10,677 nt of DNA from the NCBI GenBank assembly GCA_038227435.1, contig JBBRPW010000019.1, forward strand, positions 1 to 10,677. Direction: 5' to 3'. This DNA comes from JBBRNV01 sp038227435. GTDB taxonomy: Bacteria; Patescibacteriota; Minisyncoccia; Phycocordibacterales; CALRBL01. Shown in pieces: positions 6,085 to 10,677 of this stretch (position 1 is the stretch's first letter; every line of letters starts with the position of its first letter). The notes beneath the pieces were generated by a model. That model did not search any database. It was not told the origin of the DNA and worked only from the letters and a program-made list of their open reading frames with translations. A program made the position numbers and the translations under genes.

Positions 6085-7680
6085 ATGAAAAACACATACA
6101 CAAAAATAATTCCATATATAAAAATGAAACGAGTCTATATTCCACTTATTATTATTGCCTTAATTACAACACTTGTTGTACGGTCAAATACAAAACCTGT
6201 TGAATACGAAACAGCCAAGGTTGAAAAAATTCATTTTTTACAACAAGTTTCAGTTACGGGAAAAGTAGTTTCAGCTCAAGATGTTGATATGAGTTTTGAA
6301 AGTGGAGGAAGAGTCAGTGTTGTAAATGTAAAAGTTGGTGATCGAGTAAAATTAGGAACAAGATTGTCATCTGTTGATAGCGGAGATGCATATGCCAGTT
6401 ACTTACGTGCTGTAGCGTCGCTCGATGTTGAAAAAGCAAAACTCGCTGCAATGGTTGCAGGAAATCGCCCTGAAGAAATTGCGATTGCAGAAACTGGAGT
6501 TCGAAACGCCCAGGCCTCATATACTCAAGCAAAAAATTCTATTGCATCAGCAATTGCCGACGCTTTTGCCAAATCAGATGATGCAGTTCGGAGTAAGGTC
6601 GATCAGTTATATAAAAACCCACGAACAACGTATCCTGAAATTATTTCATTTGGAAATTACGATTTAAAAATAAAATTAGAAAAGCAGCGTGTTGAGATAG
6701 GACGATTATTAGATAGTTGGAAATTAAGTGTTGATGTGTTAAATACGGGTGGATATGATCCTAAATACGTAATTGAAGCAAAAAATAATCTTGCAATTAT
6801 CAGAGATTTTCTAGATGGAATTGGAATTGCGGTTGGATCACTTGATTCAAATTCTATGTCGCAAACAACTATCGATAAATACCGTGCTGACGTTTCTAGT
6901 GCAAGATCAAATGTAAACGCTGCAATTTCTACTCTCAATTCTTCAGAAATAAGTTTGCAATCAGCATCATCAAACTTAGAGGATGCAAAGAATCAATTAG
7001 CTCTTAAAAATGCTGGTTCTCGTCCACAAGATATTGATGCAGAACGCGCTCAAGTAAAAAGTGCACAAGCTGGCGTGCTTAGTGCGTCAGCAGTGCTTGG
7101 TCAAAAATCAATTAATGCACCATTCGATGGGATTATTACAAAGGTAGATGCAAAAGTGGGACAGATTGTTTCGCCAAACATTGGAGTAATTTCAATGATT
7201 AGTGATGCAAAATTTGAAATCGAATTGTTCATTCCTGAAGCTAATATTGCAAAAGTAAAAATTGGTCAAGAAGCGAGTGTGTGGCTCGATGCATACGGTC
7301 CAGATCAAATTTTTCCTGCAACAGTTACTTCAGTTGATCCTGCTGAAACGATTGTTAACGGAGTAGCTACATATAAAACTAAATTACAATTTAAAAATGC
7401 CGACGATCGAGTTCGTTCTGGAATGACTGCAAATACGAACATTACTTCAGACGATAGAAATGACATTCTATCCGTCGCTTCAAAAGCAGTAGTTACTGAC
7501 GATACAGGGAAATTTGTATATACATATGGAAAAGGAAATCCTAAAGGAAAACCAACAAAACAGTTAGTGGAAGTAGGAACTATTGATTCAAAAGGAAATA
7601 TTGAAATTAAAAAAGGATTAAACGAAGGTGATGTGGTCGTAACAAATCCATCCAAAGTAACGGCATCGAATAATTCATAA
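6085..7680 (+). CDS. membrane-fusion/adaptor protein of an ABC exporter (HlyD/MacA-like)
   Basis: A 531-residue adaptor anchored by one N-terminal helix (about 18-33) with the rest outside. The first lipoyl half is SFESGGRVSVVNVKVGDRV (70-88), the second INAPFDGIITKVDAKVGQ (343-360). Coiled-coil halves near each carry related turns, AGNRPEEIAIAETGVRNAQ (125-143) and AGSRPQDIDAERAQVKSAQ (310-328). A beta-barrel (about 374-455) and a membrane-proximal domain (about 458-520, ending GLNEGDVVV) follow. Between the coils, about 150-283 forms an extra helical region with no counterpart in E. coli MacA as I know it. The adaptor should couple permease and ATPase and capture or guide the substrate; with no outer membrane expected, it may work without a TolC partner. 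ATG 6124 (MKRVYIPLIII) is a credible alternative start. No Shine-Dalgarno sequence precedes either. Confidence 0.9.
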   Translation: MKNTYTKIIPYIKMKRVYIPLIIIALITTLVVRSNTKPVEYETAKVEKIHFLQQVSVTGKVVSAQDVDMSFESGGRVSVVNVKVGDRVKLGTRLSSVDSGDAYASYLRAVASLDVEKAKLAAMVAGNRPEEIAIAETGVRNAQASYTQAKNSIASAIADAFAKSDDAVRSKVDQLYKNPRTTYPEIISFGNYDLKIKLEKQRVEIGRLLDSWKLSVDVLNTGGYDPKYVIEAKNNLAIIRDFLDGIGIAVGSLDSNSMSQTTIDKYRADVSSARSNVNAAISTLNSSEISLQSASSNLEDAKNQLALKNAGSRPQDIDAERAQVKSAQAGVLSASAVLGQKSINAPFDGIITKVDAKVGQIVSPNIGVISMISDAKFEIELFIPEANIAKVKIGQEASVWLDAYGPDQIFPATVTSVDPAETIVNGVATYKTKLQFKNADDRVRSGMTANTNITSDDRNDILSVASKAVVTDDTGKFVYTYGKGNPKGKPTKQLVEVGTIDSKGNIEIKKGLNEGDVVVTNPSKVTASNNS

Positions 7681-7692
7681 TTTATTTCTGAT

Positions 7693-8937
7693 ATGAATCT
7701 AATTCCTTTTAAACTCGGTTTCTTTTTAGCAAGACGACAAATTGCTAATGCAAGTTTAGTTACAACTGTGTTAATTATTTTTGTAATGACACTAACCTTT
7801 TTAAACTTGGTTGTTGTAACTGGCGTGCTTGTTGGACTGTTAAAAAGTAATGCATCAAATACATTTTATACGGGGGATGTAATTGTTTCGAGTCTCGATG
7901 AAAAATCTTATATTGAAAACAGTCAACAAATGATTTCAATTATTGAAAATCAACCCGGCGTGAAAGCGCTTAGTGCGAGATATGTTCAAGGTGGAAAATT
8001 AGAAGCTAATTATAAAGATGTAACTCGAATTACAGATAAAATAAATGATGCAAGCGGGCAGATTTATGGAATTAATATTGAAGAAGAAAATAAAGTAACA
8101 AATGTTTCATCAAAAATTATTGAAGGATCATTTTTAAATGCTAATGATTACGATCAGATTGTGGTTGGAGCAAATATTCTATATAAATATTCGCCAGTCG
8201 ATTCACCCAATCAAAAAAGTTTACGTAATGTAGCGGCGGGCGACAAAGTACGCCTCACAGTAAACGGAAATTCTAGAGAAGTAACAATCAAAGGAGTAAT
8301 AAAATCGAAAGTGAATCAACTCGACGTGGCTATTTTTATGAATGACTGGCAATTAAAATCGCTTATTGGACGTCAAGATAATAATGTATCTGAAATTGCG
8401 ATTCGATTAAACAATGGAGTTGATGTTCAGAAATTTAAACAGAACCTCATCTCATATGGATTAGGACGAACAGCTAAAATTTCTGACTCCGAAGAGGCAA
8501 AACCTAAGTTTTTACGAGACGTTGAAGCAACATTCGGTTTAATGGGAAATTTGATCGGAAGTATTGGTTTGGCCGTAGCCTCTATTACAATTTTTATTGT
8601 GATATTCGTAAACGCGGTAACACGAAGAAAATTTATTGGAATTCTAAAAGGAATTGGAATTAGTTCGAGAACTATTGAGATTTCTTATATTTTCCAGGCA
8701 TTGTTTTATGCTATTTGCGGTACAACAATTGGAATGATTGTTATTTACGGTTTCCTAGTGCCATATATAGATGTTCATCGAATTAATTTTCCTTTTAGTG
8801 ATGGAATTCTATACGCACCATTAAGTGGAACGTTACTTAGAGTTTTTATTTTGATCGTAATCACTTTAATTGCCGGTTATTTGCCCGCGCGAATAATTGT
8901 GAAGCAAAATACACTTGATGCAATCTTAGGACGATAA
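7693..8937 (+). CDS. ABC transporter permease, FtsX/MacB-like
   Basis: A 414-residue permease of the type VII (mechanotransmission) ABC class. Transmembrane helix 1 is about 21-49, then a large external domain (about 50-280, MacB periplasmic core-like), then helices at about 285-308, 333-357 and 381-399. The cytoplasmic segment TRRKFIGILKGIGISS (310-325) is the conserved coupling loop, and the end KQNTLDAILGR matches the usual family C-terminus. Such permeases transmit ATPase motion across the membrane and act in export of peptides, drugs or lipoproteins, or in signalling; the substrate cannot be read from the sequence. The gene starts 12 bases after the adaptor and ends 13 bases before the ATPase, so the three are almost certainly co-transcribed. 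The pre-start bases TTTATTTCTGAT have no Shine-Dalgarno sequence. Confidence 0.93.
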   Translation: MNLIPFKLGFFLARRQIANASLVTTVLIIFVMTLTFLNLVVVTGVLVGLLKSNASNTFYTGDVIVSSLDEKSYIENSQQMISIIENQPGVKALSARYVQGGKLEANYKDVTRITDKINDASGQIYGINIEEENKVTNVSSKIIEGSFLNANDYDQIVVGANILYKYSPVDSPNQKSLRNVAAGDKVRLTVNGNSREVTIKGVIKSKVNQLDVAIFMNDWQLKSLIGRQDNNVSEIAIRLNNGVDVQKFKQNLISYGLGRTAKISDSEEAKPKFLRDVEATFGLMGNLIGSIGLAVASITIFIVIFVNAVTRRKFIGILKGIGISSRTIEISYIFQALFYAICGTTIGMIVIYGFLVPYIDVHRINFPFSDGILYAPLSGTLLRVFILIVITLIAGYLPARIIVKQNTLDAILGR

Positions 8938-8950
8938 TTTAAAAAAATGT

Positions 8951-9637
8951 ATGAAAAATATTATTGAAACTAAAGGACTAAGAAAATCATTTAAAGACGG
9001 GGAACGGATTACCGATATTTTAAAAGGAATTGATTTACAAATTCCTGAAGGGCAGTTTGTGGCCATTATGGGACGTTCGGGAGCCGGAAAAAGTACACTG
9101 CTTTATCAACTTGGACTACTGGATCATCCGAGCGAGGGCAGTTTGTATGTTAATGGAGCAGACACTATTAAGTTAACAAGTGACGAACGAACTAATTTTA
9201 GACTGAATCAACTTGGATACGTATTTCAAGATTATGCATTACTGCCTGATTTAACCGCAGTAGAAAATGTCGCAGTTCCTTTAATGATGCAGAGTCTTGA
9301 TAGTAAGAGGGCATTTAAAAAAGCGGAAGAAGCATTAAAAAAAGTTGGTTTAGAACATAAAGCGAACAGCCTTTCAAATAAATTGTCAGGAGGAGAGCAA
9401 CAACGAGTTTCTATTGCTCGTAGCATTGCGCACGATCCAAAAATTTTATTTGCCGATGAACCGACAGCAAACCTCGATAGTGATAATTCAAAATTAGTTA
9501 TCGATATTTTTTTAGAGTTGCATAAATTGGGTCAAACAATTGTGATGGTAACTCACGAAGCAGAATACGGAAAATTAACCGAGAGAACAATCGTTTTGAC
9601 TGACGGTATGATTACAGAAGATAAAATGAATCGATAA
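8951..9637 (+). CDS. ABC transporter ATP-binding protein (LolD/MacB type)
   Basis: A 228-residue ATPase with every core motif: Walker A GRSGAGKST (41-49), Q-loop VFQD with Gln93, signature LSGGEQQR (145-152), Walker B ILFADEP (165-171) with catalytic Glu170, D-loop NLD (174-176) and switch His202. Length and sequence match the stand-alone LolD/MacB-type subunits that dimerise under FtsX-like permeases. It lacks the permease fusion found in true MacB. It is the last gene of the cassette. The ATG at 8951 is used because an out-of-frame ATG at 8947 opens nothing, and the protein begins at the usual point (IIETKGLRKSF). Its stop codon overlaps the A-run that serves as U-tract for the minus-strand terminator next door; no plus-strand U-tract follows. 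Confidence 0.96.
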   Translation: MKNIIETKGLRKSFKDGERITDILKGIDLQIPEGQFVAIMGRSGAGKSTLLYQLGLLDHPSEGSLYVNGADTIKLTSDERTNFRLNQLGYVFQDYALLPDLTAVENVAVPLMMQSLDSKRAFKKAEEALKKVGLEHKANSLSNKLSGGEQQRVSIARSIAHDPKILFADEPTANLDSDNSKLVIDIFLELHKLGQTIVMVTHEAEYGKLTERTIVLTDGMITEDKMNR

Positions 9638-9663
9638 AAAAAGCGACGCCACTAGGGCGCCGC
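9636..9663 (-). terminator. intrinsic terminator of the small membrane protein gene
   Basis: GCGACGCC (9643-9650) pairs with GGCGCCGC (9656-9663), with one A-C mismatch and a five-base loop. On the minus strand the stem is followed by seven Ts (9636-9642), so it works for the gene at 9692-9901; these Ts overlap the stop codon of the convergent ATPase gene. The plus-strand side instead has TGTT then eight Gs, so termination there would be poor. Confidence 0.75.
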
Positions 9664-9691
9664 TGTTGGGGGGGGAGATGTTGAAGGGTGG

Positions 9692-9901
9692 TTACAGCGG
9701 AGTTTTCTCGTGCTGTTTTTGATCGACAGAAGTGGTGGATTTGGTCCGCCACTGCTTGAAACTAAGACCAATTTGTTCGAAGTCGAGGAAACTGAGGCCA
9801 ACTAAGACCAGTACTCCGACCATAAACAGGACATTGGCGTGCCAAAGGACAATAGCCGCAAGAACGACGATTATCAACACCGCACTGATTTTTGTACGCA
9901 T
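9692..9901 (-). CDS. small two-helix membrane protein, unrecognised
   Basis: A 69-residue protein with two hydrophobic stretches, about 6-21 (SAVLIIVVLAAIVLWH) and 24-39 (VLFMVGVLVLVGLSFL), separated by a short turn, then a polar, basic tail (KQWRTKSTTSVDQKQHEK). This predicts a helical hairpin in the inner membrane with both ends on the same side, probably cytoplasmic because of the basic ends. I do not recognise a family; the shape fits many small membrane proteins, including holins or transporter accessory subunits, and shape alone decides nothing. The gene is supported by a near-consensus promoter and a dedicated terminator. Its codons (GTC, CTC, GCC, ATC, ACC, CTG) are clearly more GC-rich than its neighbours, which suggests recent acquisition or special expression. 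Confidence 0.78.
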   Translation of the reverse strand: MRTKISAVLIIVVLAAIVLWHANVLFMVGVLVLVGLSFLDFEQIGLSFKQWRTKSTTSVDQKQHEKTPL

Positions 9902-9909
9902 ACAAAAAT

Positions 9910-9938
9910 ACCATACTGAACTTAATTCATAATGTCAA
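9910..9938 (-). promoter_or_regulatory. strong promoter of the small membrane protein gene
   Basis: On the minus strand a perfect -35 TTGACA (9933-9938) is followed after exactly 17 bases by TATGGT (9910-9915, four of six to consensus). The ATG begins eight bases after the -10, so the leader would be one or two bases or none. The palindrome TACATGTA (9941-9948) lies two bases upstream of the -35. Confidence 0.75.
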
Positions 9939-9954
9939 TCTACATGTAATATCT

Positions 9955-10578
9955 CTACTTTTCTAGACCCTCTTTCTTTGCTTTCCTAAGCTCAAGCACA
10001 ACTGGGATAAAGGTTATAAAAATAATTCCTAAAGCAATCGGTATCATATATTGCTGTAGGTTTGGTATGTGATTTCCTAAAAAATAAGCAAGTGAAATAG
10101 TACCTCCTGTCCAAATTGCGGCACCGATTACGTTATATACAAAAAAATCTTGCACATTCATTTTTGAAATTCCCGCCAAAATAGGAGTAAATGTTCGAAT
10201 AATTGGCATAAATCGTGCAAGGATAATAGCTTTTTTTCCATGCGTATTAAAAAAGTGTCTTGTTTGATTAATATGCTTTTGTTTTATAAACCAACGTTCC
10301 TTTTGGAAGAAAATGTCACCTAACTTCCAGCCTGTATAAAATCCGATTCCATCACCAATAATTGCTGCAATAAAAGTTGAAATAATAAGTATTTTAATAT
10401 CAAAAAAACCTAAACTAGCTAGAATGCCTGCAGTAAATAAGAGTGATGCGCCTGGAAGAAAAAAACCAAAAGGAATACCTGATTCAAATAAAATAATTCC
10501 GGCAATACCGATAAGTCCAAAGCTTTTTATTAGTTCTGTGGGGTCTAAAAAATGCATAACTTTTGTTGATAAAAACAT
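9955..10578 (-). CDS. DedA-family (VTT domain) membrane protein
   Basis: A 207-residue DedA-family integral membrane protein, a group tied to undecaprenyl-phosphate or phospholipid flipping and membrane homeostasis. Family hallmarks are FESGIPFGFFLPGASLLFTAG (31-51), the GDGIGFYTGWKLG stretch (75-87) and ARFMPIIRTFTPILAGISKM (121-140), whose Arg122, Pro125 and Arg128 are typical. Glu32 is kept, but the usual PGDSL reads PGASL (42-46), losing an acidic residue common in the family. Hydrophobic segments fall at about 20-50, 62-82, 145-168 and 176-195. A TATAAT overlaps the first ATG (10576-10578), so the real start may be Met8 at 10555-10557 (MHFLDPTELI), giving 200 residues and a better match to how family members usually begin. 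No terminator is seen before the small gene downstream. Confidence 0.92.
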   Translation of the reverse strand: MFLSTKVMHFLDPTELIKSFGLIGIAGIILFESGIPFGFFLPGASLLFTAGILASLGFFDIKILIISTFIAAIIGDGIGFYTGWKLGDIFFQKERWFIKQKHINQTRHFFNTHGKKAIILARFMPIIRTFTPILAGISKMNVQDFFVYNVIGAAIWTGGTISLAYFLGNHIPNLQQYMIPIALGIIFITFIPVVLELRKAKKEGLEK

Positions 10579-10582
10579 TATA
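10577..10582 (-). promoter_or_regulatory. consensus -10 overlapping the first DedA ATG
   Basis: On the minus strand TATAAT shares its last two bases with the upstream-most ATG of the DedA gene, and is directly preceded by TG. If it is used, transcription starts inside the first seven codons and the Met8 ATG, about 12 bases downstream, is the start. There is no good -35 at 17 bases (AGATGA). Confidence 0.5.
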
Positions 10583-10613
10583 CATTCTTTTCTAAAATTT
10601 CATCTCCAATTAT

Positions 10614-10619
10614 TAAAAT
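10614..10619 (+). promoter_or_regulatory. -10 element of the right-edge gene
   Basis: TAAAAT (five of six to TATAAT) ends six bases before the ATG at 10626, the same spacing as at hisS. Its presence is part of the case that the short frame at the window edge is a real gene. No clear -35 is visible. Confidence 0.4.
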
Positions 10620-10625
10620 GTTGGA

Positions 10626-10677
10626 ATGTCTATAAAAGATCAAGGAGTAATTGTAGATATTGGAATTATCGTTAAAA
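10626..10677 (+). CDS. N-terminal 17 codons of a probable gene, cut by the window edge
   Basis: From ATG 10626 the frame is open to the end and reads MSIKDQGVIVDIGIIVK. An ATG six bases earlier (10618) hits a stop after five codons. The peptide alternates hydrophobic residues like a beta-strand start, but 17 residues are too few to name a family. Support comes from its divergent position to DedA and a -10-like TAAAAT six bases upstream. Confidence 0.45.
   Translation, partial: MSIKDQGVIVDIGIIVK

Noticed and set aside
7305..7655. Minus-strand 116-codon frame opposite the adaptor C-terminus
   Set aside because: It is antisense to a conserved beta-barrel and membrane-proximal domain, and no start signals are present.
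9732..9932. Plus-strand 66-codon frame opposite the small membrane protein
   Set aside because: The minus-strand frame has a near-consensus promoter, a terminator and two clean hydrophobic helices; the plus frame has none and is a basic, threonine-rich shadow.
10424..10675. Plus-strand 83-codon frame over the DedA N-terminus and right-edge spacer
   Set aside because: It is antisense to the DedA hallmark motifs, and its C-terminal part overlaps the better-supported frame starting at 10626.
1..10677. CRISPR array, insertion sequence, attachment site or tRNA gene
   Set aside because: No regularly spaced repeats, transposase or integrase motifs, terminal inverted repeats or tRNA cloverleaf could be found on either strand.

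Overview
The window looks like chromosomal sequence from a small-genome, AT-rich, probably monoderm bacterium of the Candidate Phyla Radiation (Patescibacteria, most likely a Parcubacteria-like lineage). The reasons are the divergent TruB lacking the usual N-terminal motif, the short single-domain YgjP-type peptidase, a MacAB-like transporter with an enlarged helical adaptor, the plant-like histidyl-tRNA synthetase, compact spacing, and start sites with no obvious Shine-Dalgarno sequence. The placement is inference, because there is no rRNA in the window. The standard genetic code fits all genes.

Layout. 1-221 (+): the 3' end of an unrecognised gene, closed by a long perfect hairpin that can also terminate hisS arriving from the other side. 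319-1632 (-): hisS. 1700-2545 (+): truB-like pseudouridine synthase. 2673-2993 (+): a small RRM RNA-binding protein with its own terminator. 3104-3475 (+): YgjP-type metallopeptidase. 3519-5360 (-): typA/bipA GTPase. 5501-9637 (+): a four-gene cassette of MarR-family regulator, membrane-fusion (HlyD/MacA-like) protein, FtsX/MacB-like permease and ABC ATPase, with gaps of 50, 12 and 13 bases. 9692-9901 (-): an orphan two-helix membrane protein with a near-consensus promoter and its own terminator. 9955-10578 (-): a DedA-family membrane protein. 10626-end (+): the first 17 codons of a probable new gene. No stretch longer than about 160 bases lacks a gene.

How the parts fit. The left half is translation and RNA housekeeping (tRNA charging, tRNA modification, RNA binding, a ribosome-associated GTPase). 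The right half is membrane biology. The cassette reads as one regulated export unit: the MarR protein probably senses a ligand and controls its own promoter, the ATPase drives a mechanotransmission-type permease, and the adaptor carries a large extra helical domain. DedA and the small membrane protein read towards the cassette from the opposite strand.

The most general signal is in the starts: several genes carry a -10-like hexamer only 5-8 bases before the start codon, so their mRNAs would begin at or near the start codon (leaderless). A second is heavy use of CGA for arginine (27 of 34 arginine codons in typA). I did not find a clear new defence or mobile system. The best candidates for something new are the enlarged adaptor, the orphan small membrane protein and the leaderless start architecture.
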